DNA of 64,000 bases from Labrenzia sp. PHM005 (GTDB lineage Bacteria > Pseudomonadota > Alphaproteobacteria > Rhizobiales > Stappiaceae): positions 4,645,001-4,709,000 of the forward strand of contig NZ_CP041191.1 in the NCBI RefSeq assembly GCF_006517275.1, in the 5' to 3' direction. A program made the translations under genes and the position numbers. Under the pieces are notes generated by a model. That model saw only the letters and a program-made list of their open reading frames with translations. It was not told the origin of the DNA and did not search any database. This document shows, piece by piece, positions 47,308 through 55,530 of the stretch (position 1 is the first letter of the stretch; every line of letters begins with the position of its first letter).

Positions 47308-48542
47308 TTCGATTGTTCCCTGCTGGTTTCGATCAGGTTTGCGAGCTCTTCAACGGCACGTTCAACGAACTCTTTGTCCTCAGCTGCAGCCTCGACTTCG
47401 ATGAGAGGAATATGTTTTGGCAGCAACTCGCGGACCGCGTCGTGGAAAATAGCATCGCTCTCCGCGTCAAAGAGCACTCCTCCTGGAACGGAGTAGCTAC
47501 TGATCCCCTTTTTTGGCAGCATGAAAACCGTGTTCGATTTGGCAGTCCCCAGACGGTCCCGGATCTCCTCCATGATCTGGACAAGCTCAGGGCCCGTCGT
47601 GCGCGGAACCAGAATGACAGGGTTGTGGTAGCTGTGTAGGCGGTCCTTGTAGGCCTCGGGCACCGAGTGCGGTTCGTCAAGAACGATGCCGATGTGATCG
47701 ACGCCACCCGGCACGACAACCTGGGGCAGACCAAGCTCTCCGGCAACCGTCAGACGGTTCTTGTCCGCAGCACGGATCCCTCCGAAAAGGGCGTCGGTTA
47801 TGTCCCCCAGCGCATAGTCGAAAACCGCGCTGATGAAACCGTCCCGCATCAGTTGTTCCATGGCCCTGCCGCCGGGGCCGACCGCGTGGAAGACGATGGT
47901 CTCAAAGCCCCGCTCAGCAAAGAGTTCCATCGCCAGCATGGTTCCCTTGGTCAAAACGCCAAGATTGGTGATACCGATGACGGGTTTGCTGGAATCAAAC
48001 GCGATTGCCTCGTCCGCATCGGCCATCCCCACCACAGCACCGGCCGCGTTGGACAACATACGGCGGAAAAACGGGTTCAGGCCAAGAATGTCGCTGACGG
48101 AGAACATCATCGTGATGTCCTTTATCCCGACATAACCAGATGTGTCTCCCGACGCCATGGTCGACAGCATGACTTTCGGAAATCCGTATGGGAGTGCTTG
48201 CATGACCTGACAGCAGTTGTTGGTGCCCTGGGTTCCACCCAGGCTGATGAGGCCGTCGATTTTTCCATTGCTGATCAGATCGAGAACAATGTGGCTTGCC
48301 CCCTTGATCATTACCTCTGCGGCGCGGTCGCGTGATGGATCCTGCCTCAGACGGGTAAGCGGGGTACCACCCTTCTCAGCAATCTCTGAATTGGAAATAT
48401 CGGCTTCAATTTCGCTGTCACCGACGACACCCATGTCGAGCAGCAGGACCGACGCGCCCAGACGCTCAATCTCTCCCTTGAGGCAGCCGCATTCTGCACC
48501 CTTGGTGTCCAAAGTTGCCAGTATGGCGATCGTCTTGCCCAT
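47304..48542 (-). CDS. UPF0261 / Tm-1-like ATP-binding protein
   Basis: A 412-residue protein beginning MGKTIAILATLDTKGAECGC. GLISLGGTQGTNNCCQVMQA, a glycine-rich nucleotide loop, and VGPGGRAMEQLM match UPF0261, the family of the N-terminal half of tomato Tm-1. In Tm-1 a TIM-barrel domain follows in the same chain; here that domain is the adjacent upstream gene. The biochemical role is unknown in bacteria. It overlaps the aldolase/SDR gene by 4 bases, so it is part of the catabolic operon. Confidence 0.8.
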   Translation of the reverse strand: MGKTIAILATLDTKGAECGCLKGEIERLGASVLLLDMGVVGDSEIEADISNSEIAEKGGTPLTRLRQDPSRDRAAEVMIKGASHIVLDLISNGKIDGLISLGGTQGTNNCCQVMQALPYGFPKVMLSTMASGDTSGYVGIKDITMMFSVSDILGLNPFFRRMLSNAAGAVVGMADADEAIAFDSSKPVIGITNLGVLTKGTMLAMELFAERGFETIVFHAVGPGGRAMEQLMRDGFISAVFDYALGDITDALFGGIRAADKNRLTVAGELGLPQVVVPGGVDHIGIVLDEPHSVPEAYKDRLHSYHNPVILVPRTTGPELVQIMEEIRDRLGTAKSNTVFMLPKKGISSYSVPGGVLFDAESDAIFHDAVRELLPKHIPLIEVEAAAEDKEFVERAVEELANLIETSREQSK

Positions 48543-48557
48543 GACCGCGCCTCCGTC

Positions 48558-49418
48558 CTAGCTGTTGAACTTGAGTGAGGTGAACTCCGCAGCAGCGGCA
48601 CTGACGGCTCGCTCAATCGGAAGCCGTTCCGTGGACGAACCAGTCCAAAAGCCATGACCGCTGGTGTTGTCGAGCATGAATTGAGCGTCTTCGGGGGTCT
48701 CCATCGCCGCACCATGAGCGACGAGGATGACGTTAGGGTCGATGGCCCGGGCCGCTTGGTAGACCTTTTCGGTCTCGTCAGCCGTTTCCTGGATGGTCAG
48801 GCCTTTGTCGTAACCGGTCAGGCCGCCCTTGGTGGTGCCCGCGTGGTAGCAAAATACATGTGGCCGGGCCTGTTCCACAATCTGAAGTGCATCTTCCATA
48901 GTGAACGCTAGGCCGATACTCACCATGTCCATTTCTTCCCGGGCAAGGCGCAGCATCTCGATTTCGTTGTCGAGCGAAATACCGGCGCTTCGGATCACGC
49001 GGCCAATTTCGCTATCCTTGTCAACGTAACTGATTGATGGACCGATATTGGACACGGAGTTGACGCCCATCCGCTTGCAGTCGTCCAGCACCATGCGCAT
49101 GTCCTTGAGCGGATCATTTGCGTTCAGGCAAGCACAGACAAATGCCTTTCCCTCAAGGGCAGGCATGATGTCTTCCCTTGTGTAATCCAGTGTTTGCCGG
49201 TTGGAATCCAGGATTGGCCACATCATAGACATCGTGCCCATCCCGTTGGCACGCAGCCTTGCTCCGGAGAAGGTGTTGATGCAGTCAGATCCCGCACGTT
49301 CCAGAAGTTTCGCAACGAGGCCGCTCCCTGCACTTGAGATCATGATTGGGTCTCGTCGGTCGACCTTGGCTTGCAGGTTGCTGAGGATTTGCGCAGTAGA
49401 AATGCGTTTGGTGATCAT
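48558..49418 (-). CDS. TIM-barrel 'phosphoenolpyruvate hydrolase' family protein (Tm-1 C-terminal type)
   Basis: A 286-residue TIM-barrel enzyme-like protein. SSAGSGLVAKLLERAGSDCI, NIGPSISYVDKDSEIGRVI and CYHAGTTKGGLTGYDKG fit the family that databases call phosphoenolpyruvate hydrolase-like, whose barrel also forms the C-terminal half of plant Tm-1. The start at ATG 49418 has GGAGGAG just upstream; a TTG at 49433 is unlikely. With its UPF0261 neighbour it makes a split two-subunit version of Tm-1. Confidence 0.8.
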   Translation of the reverse strand: MITKRISTAQILSNLQAKVDRRDPIMISSAGSGLVAKLLERAGSDCINTFSGARLRANGMGTMSMMWPILDSNRQTLDYTREDIMPALEGKAFVCACLNANDPLKDMRMVLDDCKRMGVNSVSNIGPSISYVDKDSEIGRVIRSAGISLDNEIEMLRLAREEMDMVSIGLAFTMEDALQIVEQARPHVFCYHAGTTKGGLTGYDKGLTIQETADETEKVYQAARAIDPNVILVAHGAAMETPEDAQFMLDNTSGHGFWTGSSTERLPIERAVSAAAAEFTSLKFNS

Positions 49419-49445
49419 TGCTGTCTCCTCCAAAGGGTGAGCTGC

Positions 49446-50273
49446 TTAGGCGTCTGCCGCCTGCAACGCGTGACTGAGAAATCGGGTGATTGTTTCGACA
49501 ACGGCCGTACGGTGCTCATCAGGAGCGAGATAACGGGGCGGCGCGTGAAAATATTCCGCCTCGCCAAGGGCTCCCTGGATTTCGCGGGCAATTCTGGAAG
49601 GGTGCAGCGGGTCGGCGTTGTTTCCGATAACAAGCGCAGGCATGGAAAGACGACCGAGTTTTTCGATCCTTTGAAAGGGTTGATCCGCTATCAGCGCTCT
49701 CAAGATGCCAGCAGCTTCGACGGCCTGGGGACGCGTAAGCGCACCTTTGATCGAGGACGCGCTATTTGGATTTTCCGCTTTTATGGAGTTGAACGTTGGA
49801 TGTGTTTCCAAGTGCTGTTCAGCGTCTTCCAATCCAAGCAAGTCCAGCCAGCTGCCAATCTCTTCCAGAATGTTCAGGTGCGGCCGCGCCGGACGGTCCA
49901 GCCAGGCAGGGCGGACCAGAAGAAGAGCTCTGATCAATCCGGGATGCGATAGGGCCAGGTTTAGGGCTATGCCAGCCCCCATCGAGATCCCCCCGGCGAC
50001 AACCCTCCGGATACCGAGATGCTGCAAAAGTGCACTAGCAACCTCTGCATACGCATTAAAACCCACTTCAGACACCGAAAAATTGTTATTTGAGAGCCTG
50101 GTCTCGCCATGTCCCGGCATATCTACACTGATGATGCGGTAGCCGCTCAAGCCTTCAAGAGCGGCTTTGACCTGCGCTTTGTCAGCTGCCAGACCATGAA
50201 GGAAAAGAATATCTTTTCCCTCGCCATGCAGGTCATAGGAAACCTGCAGATTTTTGTGAGTGAAGAAAGCCAT
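49446..50273 (-). CDS. Alpha/beta hydrolase
   Basis: A 275-residue hydrolase. ILFLHGLAADKAQVKAAL is the oxyanion strand, GGISMGAGIALNLALSHP holds the nucleophilic Ser in GxSxG, NNADPLHPS the acid and DEHRTAV the catalytic His. It resembles enol-lactonases and esterases. As the first catabolic gene after the regulator, it may open a lactone or ester of the substrate before phosphorylation; this is inference. Confidence 0.83.
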   Translation of the reverse strand: MAFFTHKNLQVSYDLHGEGKDILFLHGLAADKAQVKAALEGLSGYRIISVDMPGHGETRLSNNNFSVSEVGFNAYAEVASALLQHLGIRRVVAGGISMGAGIALNLALSHPGLIRALLLVRPAWLDRPARPHLNILEEIGSWLDLLGLEDAEQHLETHPTFNSIKAENPNSASSIKGALTRPQAVEAAGILRALIADQPFQRIEKLGRLSMPALVIGNNADPLHPSRIAREIQGALGEAEYFHAPPRYLAPDEHRTAVVETITRFLSHALQAADA

Positions 50274-50398
50274 GGTCGTGCGAAATTCCAGGTCCCGTAG
50301 CTGGGTGAATTTTGCAAAAACCTAGCAAATAGTTCAGTTGACTGCTTTTGTGAGGCGAGTGATTTTTTGTAATTATTCGCTTATCGCCTGACTGTAAT

Positions 50399-51139
50399 TT
50401 ATTTTTGACCCCAGGTTGCGCGATATCTCTTGGGGGATTGTTCAAAGAATTTCTTGAATTGATTAGCGAAGTAACTCTGGTCTCGGAAACCGCAGGCCAG
50501 AGCCACATTGATGATGGACTCATCCGTGGATATGAGCATCTTGGACGCTGCTTGAAGTCGGGTCCGCAAGATGAACTCCTGTGGTGACAAGCGAAACTGC
50601 ATGCGAAACCGCTTCCTGAAATGACTGTCGGAGAGGCAGGAGATTTTAGCAAGTTCCTTGATGTCGATTTTCTCAGCGACATTTGCCTGGATGAAGTCGA
50701 TCACTTTGCTGAACTGCTGGTACTCGTCCGGCAATTGTTCCGATCGTGAGATGACGCGCGTGGTTCCCATCAATCCCTTGATTTCGCCATCGGCACCAGC
50801 AAGCGGAACCTTGTTGGTCGAAACCCAGGTCAAGTGGCCGGATTCATCCACGATGAGTTCCGTCCGGTTGATAATACGGTGATTGGTGTCAATGACAGTT
50901 CGATCATCCTGTTCGATCAATGCAGCGATTTTAGGAGGAAAGAAGTCCTTCTCTGTGGCTCCGACCACCTCGGCCTGATACCGAAAGTTCAGAAGGCGCA
51001 AGCAAGCCTGGTTGCACATGACCCATCGGCACTCCCGGTCCTTGATGTAGAAATAGATATCGGGAAGCAACTCGAACATTTGTTCGATCTGACCGCGATC
51101 ACGCAGGCCTGACATGAAGTTCTCAGCATATGCTTCCAA
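50399..51139 (-). CDS. PAS-sensor AraC family transcriptional regulator
   Basis: A 246-residue regulator. Residues about 15-130 form a PAS domain (FELLPDIYFYIKDRECRWVM), followed by a C-terminal AraC DNA-binding region with two helix-turn-helix motifs (IKELAKISCLSDSHFRKRF and VALACGFRDQSYFANQFKKF). It lies upstream of, and on the same strand as, the catabolic genes, 125 bases before the hydrolase, so it is the natural candidate to control the cluster. A PAS domain rather than a cupin sensor is less usual for sugar AraC proteins. Confidence 0.85.
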   Translation of the reverse strand: MEAYAENFMSGLRDRGQIEQMFELLPDIYFYIKDRECRWVMCNQACLRLLNFRYQAEVVGATEKDFFPPKIAALIEQDDRTVIDTNHRIINRTELIVDESGHLTWVSTNKVPLAGADGEIKGLMGTTRVISRSEQLPDEYQQFSKVIDFIQANVAEKIDIKELAKISCLSDSHFRKRFRMQFRLSPQEFILRTRLQAASKMLISTDESIINVALACGFRDQSYFANQFKKFFEQSPKRYRATWGQK

Positions 51140-51277
51140 TTCGGACCTCGGGGCTGAAACATCGCAATGGGAGCCTCAGCATAGGTGAAACAAATTCAAA
51201 GCGACAAGAGGCAGCATGGAACTGCCCGCAAAGCCGCTGTTGTAATCCCGGCCGAGATCTCAGAGCGCGTCGCAATT

Positions 51278-51400
51278 AAATGGATCCATTTGATGCTGCA
51301 AAATGGATCGTTCGGCAAGGCGCGTCGCGTAAAGCGATCTGGTTGATCGTGCAAGCAGCGCAACGCTGCCGAGGGACTGTTTTGCAGCACCCTTCCATTT
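51278..51400. repeat. Imperfect inverted-repeat element with internal hairpins
   Basis: Nested arms pair over 120 bases: AAATGGA (51278) with TCCATTT (51394), TGCTGCAAAA (51294-51303) with TTTTGCAGCA (51380-51389), and TCGGCA (51312) with TGCCGA (51367). Inside are hairpins TCGC-GTAAA-GCGA and GCAGCG-CAA-CGCTGC. The 435-base gap around it has no gene. It looks like a non-autonomous intergenic repeat or a structured RNA. Confidence 0.45.
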
Positions 51401-51574
51401 GAAACATTTGGACCTGAAAGGGCCGGGCACATTTGATCTCTGGCGTCGTTGGTGTGCGTTTATGATGATCAAACCACCGCACGCAAACCGTCTAGCCAGA
51501 AATCAAATTTGCTCCGGTCAAATGAAACCAATAAATCGCGAACCGCTGTAAGAGTTCATCTGCTGATCATGGTT

Positions 51575-52465
51575 TTAGTCGCGTCTCTCCAACAGGTATG
51601 TCGCGATGGCTATCCGGTCCGCTTCGGACAAATACTCTGTGCCATCTCTCACGACTTCTCCCATTGAGCCGCCAAATACGTCGCCGTTGGGCATTATCCC
51701 CGTCTGCAAGGCGTAGGATAGTGAGCTTATCGTCCACCCCCCTTCCTTTAGAGAAGCGCTGGTGATGGGGGGCGATTTGCTGCCATCAGGCAGCTTATCT
51801 GCCCCGTGCAAATAGAGCTCTGGCTGCCGGGCCCCAAGGAGATTTCGGGGCGTGTGACATGCTCCGCAGTGGGCGGGACCCTCAACAATGAACTTGCCCC
51901 GGTTCCACTCTTCGCTCCGGTCCGGATCGGGCCGAAAGGGTTCTGGATCGAGAAATACACCGCGCCAAACCTTAAGACCGGACCGCACATTGAATGGTGG
52001 AACCATTTCATGGACCTTCGAGGCTTTCGCGACCGGCGGAACTGTTTGAAATGCCGCCCATAAATCGGCAACGTCCTGATCTGAAAACTTCGCATAAAAC
52101 GGATAAGGAAAAGACGGGTAGTAAGGATCACCGTCTGGAGACACGCCCTGCCGGACTGCCTTGGCAAAGTCTTCCACGGTCCAGGCACCGATACCGTTTT
52201 CCCGGTCAGTGGTCAGGTTGGGGGAATAAAACGTGCCAAAGTCGGTGGGTAGTTTCAGCCCGCCTGCGAGCGGCTTTCCGTCGCCTTCAAAATCCGTATG
52301 ACACGCGATACATCCGGACATCCGGGCGAGATAGGCGCCGCGCTGCGGATCGCCCTGCGCAGTTGTAAGTTTTACAGGTTTTCCTATGGGCCAGTAATAC
52401 AGCCCGGCGAACCCCGCTCCTGCTATCGCAAGAGCGGAGAACGCGCCAACAAGCCAAATCCGCAC
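51575..52465 (-). CDS. Diheme cytochrome c
   Basis: A 296-residue exported cytochrome, probably anchored by its N-terminal helix (LVGAFSALAIAGAGFAGLYY). Two haem motifs, CIACH (near residue 53) and CGACH (near residue 200), lie in similar halves, as in the cytochrome subunits of periplasmic alcohol, aldehyde or gluconate dehydrogenases. No catalytic dehydrogenase gene is adjacent, so its partner is unclear. It lies 4 bases after the c556-type gene stop. Confidence 0.87.
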   Translation of the reverse strand: MRIWLVGAFSALAIAGAGFAGLYYWPIGKPVKLTTAQGDPQRGAYLARMSGCIACHTDFEGDGKPLAGGLKLPTDFGTFYSPNLTTDRENGIGAWTVEDFAKAVRQGVSPDGDPYYPSFPYPFYAKFSDQDVADLWAAFQTVPPVAKASKVHEMVPPFNVRSGLKVWRGVFLDPEPFRPDPDRSEEWNRGKFIVEGPAHCGACHTPRNLLGARQPELYLHGADKLPDGSKSPPITSASLKEGGWTISSLSYALQTGIMPNGDVFGGSMGEVVRDGTEYLSEADRIAIATYLLERRD

Positions 52466-52469
52466 GGGC

Positions 52470-53051
52470 CTACTTTTTCTCGATGCGGAACTTTGTGTGA
52501 CAGGCCGAGCACGTTTGCGCTGTCATGTTAAAGAGCCCCTGCACCGGCATTTGCGCAAGGAGCTCGGGATTCTGCATGTGCGACGGATCCCCCATCATGC
52601 CGCTCTGGCCCATCATGGTGTCTTGGCCCATCAAGCCGCCCTGGCTCATCATAGTGCCCCCGGCGACCGGTTTGGAAAGTCCGTTGTCTGCGGCTTCTCC
52701 CAGAGCGGTTGCGAACAGTTCCAGCTGCCCGGAAATACTGGAAAACTCTTCCCAATTGGACCAAATCTCGGGCTTGGCTTCTGAAGGCCCTTCAATACTG
52801 CCTTCAGGAAACTGCTTCGTTAGCGCTTCGCCGGAATGGCTTTGAAGGATTTCTGCCCCCTTGCGAACGGCCGATGCGTCATACTCGGTTTCACCGCGCA
52901 TCATTGCGGAGAGTGACTTCATGACTTTGCCCATGGCCCCCATGGCATCCATGCGCTCTTTGACAATTCCAGTGGCGCCACCATGCGCCACAGCAGCAGC
53001 AACGCCTGAAACAACAAGCGCTCCCGAAAGAAAAAATACGGACAGTTTCAT
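52470..53051 (-). CDS. Cytochrome c556/c'-type protein with methionine-rich insertion
   Basis: A 193-residue periplasmic haem protein. The fold is that of cytochrome c' and c556: VKERMDAMGAMGKVMKSL helix, then one C-terminal haem motif CSACH followed by TKFR. Between the third and last helices is an extra stretch (about residues 133-168) with repeated MMSQGGLMGQ, TMMGQSGMMG and HMQNP, ten Met in some 36 residues, like copper-binding Met motifs. The insertion is unusual for the family and suggests a copper-linked role. Confidence 0.82.
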   Translation of the reverse strand: MKLSVFFLSGALVVSGVAAAVAHGGATGIVKERMDAMGAMGKVMKSLSAMMRGETEYDASAVRKGAEILQSHSGEALTKQFPEGSIEGPSEAKPEIWSNWEEFSSISGQLELFATALGEAADNGLSKPVAGGTMMSQGGLMGQDTMMGQSGMMGDPSHMQNPELLAQMPVQGLFNMTAQTCSACHTKFRIEKK

Positions 53052-53110
53052 TGGTTTCTCTTTCCTATACCAGAATATATGGCGGCTTGAGCCACCGTTT
53101 TGCGCTGGGA

Positions 53111-53455
53111 TTAGGAAAGGTGTCGTGGGGGCGGAGGTTCAACCGCGCCGGATTTTAACAAAACCAGCCCCGTTTCTATGATTTCAACATCGCTGGGGAA
53201 CGCGGGCGAAATCGGTTCGAATTCGCACGTCAAAGCAAGCAGATTGGCGCCGCAGTGAACTGTTTGCGCCTCAGCAAATCCGATATCCCCTTGATCGGTG
53301 TCGACACGATGATGATCAAGTGTGTCTCCTTGCTCATGACCATGATGGTCGTGACCTGTCATCGGATGATTGAACGTGGCACCACCAACCAAAAACATCA
53401 GCACTGCGACTGACATCAAAAACTGGCTCAGGAATGTTGGCAGAGCGCTCTTCAT
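53111..53455 (-). CDS. Small exported His-rich protein
   Basis: A 114-residue protein if it starts at ATG 53455, where AAAGG precedes it 8 bases beyond the cytochrome gene's stop. An N-terminal hydrophobic helix (FLMSVAVLMFLVGGATF) precedes MTGHDHHGHEQGDTLDHHRV, a His-rich stretch likely to bind metal. The tail ends in EPPPPRHLS. No family is recognised. Location between two cytochrome genes in a metal-rich region suggests copper or other metal binding. Confidence 0.55.
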   Translation of the reverse strand: MKSALPTFLSQFLMSVAVLMFLVGGATFNHPMTGHDHHGHEQGDTLDHHRVDTDQGDIGFAEAQTVHCGANLLALTCEFEPISPAFPSDVEIIETGLVLLKSGAVEPPPPRHLS

Positions 53456-53462
53456 TGGACCT

Positions 53463-53885
53463 TTAATAAATTCCATTGGCTCTTTGAACGAGACGGACAT
53501 ATGCAACAATCAGCTCAACGTTCCGCCGGGTCAAGCCTTCGACCGGGGGCATGTTCCCAAACTGCCAGTGATGTGCCCGAACTCCCTGCTTGACGGCGAG
53601 GAAAAACGAACCGTCGGCATGATGGCTCGGTTCGTAAATCTTGTGCACGAGTGGCGGAGCAATGCCTTGCTGTCCGGCAGCGTTCGAGCCATGGCAACTG
53701 GCACAATTTTCGTTGTAAGCCCGCTCACCGAGTTTTGTCGTTCCGTCTAGGGGCGGAACGACAACCTCAACCATCGCCTGCCCCTGTTCACCCGAAGGTT
53801 CACCGGACCGCTTGCCAAACAGGAAATAACCTCCAGCGGCAATTAAAGCTAAGCACAACAAAAACAGAAGCTTCCGTTGCATCAA
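53463..53885 (-). CDS. Class I cytochrome c (monoheme)
   Basis: A 140-residue membrane-anchored or exported cytochrome. An N-terminal helix (LLFLLCLALIAAGGYFLF) is followed by YNENCASCHGSNAAGQQGIA with the haem motif CASCH, and the axial methionine in FGNMPPVEGL. The order and length match small soluble class I cytochromes c. It is first in the minus-strand set of four genes that runs to the diheme cytochrome. Confidence 0.85.
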   Translation of the reverse strand: MMQRKLLFLLCLALIAAGGYFLFGKRSGEPSGEQGQAMVEVVVPPLDGTTKLGERAYNENCASCHGSNAAGQQGIAPPLVHKIYEPSHHADGSFFLAVKQGVRAHHWQFGNMPPVEGLTRRNVELIVAYVRLVQRANGIY

Positions 53886-54382
53886 GTCAGTTCTCCCGCT
53901 CGCTCGTCAATCAAATGCTCAAAAATCCAAACATGACCTAAGTCAGTTTCGCTTCGCCGCGTAGCTCCGTCCATCGCCGGATACACTGGACACGTCAGGG
54001 ATGGACAAAGACAGTTTGTGTTTCGAGGACATAGAAGCGCCTGATGCGAAGTTAATTGGCGCTCCACAAATGGGACTTCCAGTTGCTGGAAGGTCAACAG
54101 ACATACTCAAATATTTTTATACAGCTCTACCTGCTGGCCTTACCCAAGCACGAACCTTCATAACCGGCAGTATTTTCGACAAGACGTAAATCATGAAGGT
54201 CAGTGATCCGGATAGGAGCTGCGGCCACGATGTTGCAGCGCTCGATATCGCGCCCCAAATAACCTGAATGCAGCCTCGGAGCCATGCGGGTTACCGGGTT
54301 TGAACTCCATCAACGTGCGCCGCGCTAATCCGAATTTACTACGAAAAAGCGAGCGGCTGTGCTCACATTACGTTCGCACAGC
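53886..54382. other. 497-base stretch with no supported gene
   Basis: An open frame at 54001-54189 on the plus strand has no SD and no recognisable product; a minus-strand frame at 53882-54097 is likewise unsupported. No hairpin or repeat stands out. It separates the cytochrome operon from the next minus-strand gene. Confidence 0.5.
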
Positions 54383-54943
54383 CTAATGCGGGTTTTCGCC
54401 ACGTGCGATTGCCAGGTGATGGCTTTGATGATGCATGCCAAGCGTCATGACCCCGATGAAACTTAGGCCCTTGATCTTGGACGCATCTTCAATGGGCCCG
54501 GTTACCGTTAACACGGCTCCTTCCGGAACTTCTTCCGCGCTCAGGTTCCAGCCGAACGTTCCGGACATTTCGAGACTGTGTGCAAGAAACATATTCTTGA
54601 TCGATAGGCGAACAGTGTCCTGTTTTGATGTAACCGTGAACCGAGCGCCGTCAATCAGAGCTTCCACGGCAACGGTTGAATACAGTGTGACATTATCCAT
54701 GTCAGCCAAATGAACACGGAGAGCCTCCAGATCTACCCGCTCCCAATTCGTTTGCGGATCGGAGAGCAACAGCTCTACGATTTCCTGAACAGAGGCAAAG
54801 GCCCCCTGCCCTGGCTCTTTCGGCACAAATGCATCTGAGATCCGATGTTGATGCATGTCGGCGTGACTGTGTGCTGCCGTTTCGGCAAGGCTCGAGCTGA
54901 TGACAAGCATCAGGACAATGGGCAGCATCAAAAGATGTTTCAT
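54383..54943 (-). CDS. Secreted protein of unknown function with His clusters
   Basis: A 186-residue exported protein. The signal (LLMLPIVLMLVISSSLAETA) is followed by HSHADMHQHR, and the end reads MTLGMHHQSHHLAIARGENP. Both ends thus have His clusters that might bind metal. The middle is soluble alpha/beta in character (VDLEALRVHLADMDNVTLYS). I do not recognise the family. It lies 91 bases from the merR-like gene on the same strand. Confidence 0.6.
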   Translation of the reverse strand: MKHLLMLPIVLMLVISSSLAETAAHSHADMHQHRISDAFVPKEPGQGAFASVQEIVELLLSDPQTNWERVDLEALRVHLADMDNVTLYSTVAVEALIDGARFTVTSKQDTVRLSIKNMFLAHSLEMSGTFGWNLSAEEVPEGAVLTVTGPIEDASKIKGLSFIGVMTLGMHHQSHHLAIARGENPH

Positions 54944-55034
54944 GAGAGGGCTCCCTGTAGCGATCTTCAGGGTTTACCCGGCAGACGCAAGCGCTCATAT
55001 GATAGCGATCATGTCAGATCGGTTGAAAGTTCAG

Positions 55035-55439
55035 CTATCCAACGAGGCGCAACTTCTTCAACATTGGACAGTCTGTGCGACCACGCGAACAATTTTCAGT
55101 CAGCTGCCTCAGTGCGACATCGAGTTGACTTAACTCAGCGATTTTTTCTTGAACATTTGCTCGGTGCGTTTCAGCAATCTTCTTAACAGACTGACAATCG
55201 GTTCGCTGCTGTTCAGAGAGTTCCAACAGCGTTTTTGCATCGATCAATTTGAAACCCAGATCCCGGCATTTTCTCAGGAAACGCAACCTGCCGATATCAA
55301 CAAGCGAGTAAAGCCGCCTGTTGTTGGCAGCCCGGTCAGGTTTGGGGACTATCCCTTCCCGTTCGTAATAGCGAATTGTTTCAATTCCAACTCCGCTTCG
55401 ACGAGCGGCTTCTCCAATCGCAAACAAGTGGGTGGGCAT
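55035..55439 (-). CDS. merR: MerR-family regulator, mercury-type
   Basis: A 134-residue activator. FAIGEAARRSGVGIETIRYY is the DNA-binding helix-turn-helix of the family. Cysteines lie in TDCQSV, ENCSRG and TDCPML, matching in order the three mercury ligands of MerR (Cys82, 117 and 126 of Tn501), with spacing shortened from nine to seven residues between the last two. It is divergent from a merT-like gene, with a MerR operator between them. Another soft metal as effector cannot be ruled out. Confidence 0.85.
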   Translation of the reverse strand: MPTHLFAIGEAARRSGVGIETIRYYEREGIVPKPDRAANNRRLYSLVDIGRLRFLRKCRDLGFKLIDAKTLLELSEQQRTDCQSVKKIAETHRANVQEKIAELSQLDVALRQLTENCSRGRTDCPMLKKLRLVG

Positions 55440-55442
55440 CGC

Positions 55443-55473
55443 TTGATCCTGTAGTGGCTACAGGAGTTATAGG
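55443..55473 (+). promoter_or_regulatory. MerR-type promoter/operator
   Basis: A -35 hexamer TTGATC (55443-55448) and a -10 hexamer TATAGG (55468-55473) are 19 bases apart, the long spacer that defines MerR-regulated promoters. The dyad CCTGTAG-TGG-CTACAGG (55448-55464) lies between them, as expected. It points toward the merT-like gene. Confidence 0.85.
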
Positions 55474-55530
55474 TCTCATTCAGCGCCGTCCACAAGGAGC
55501 GGCAAGCGAAAACGCATCAGGGAACAAAAT

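Noticed and set aside
54001..54189. 62-residue open frame on the plus strand
   Set aside because: No Shine-Dalgarno, no family resemblance and codon use unlike neighbours.
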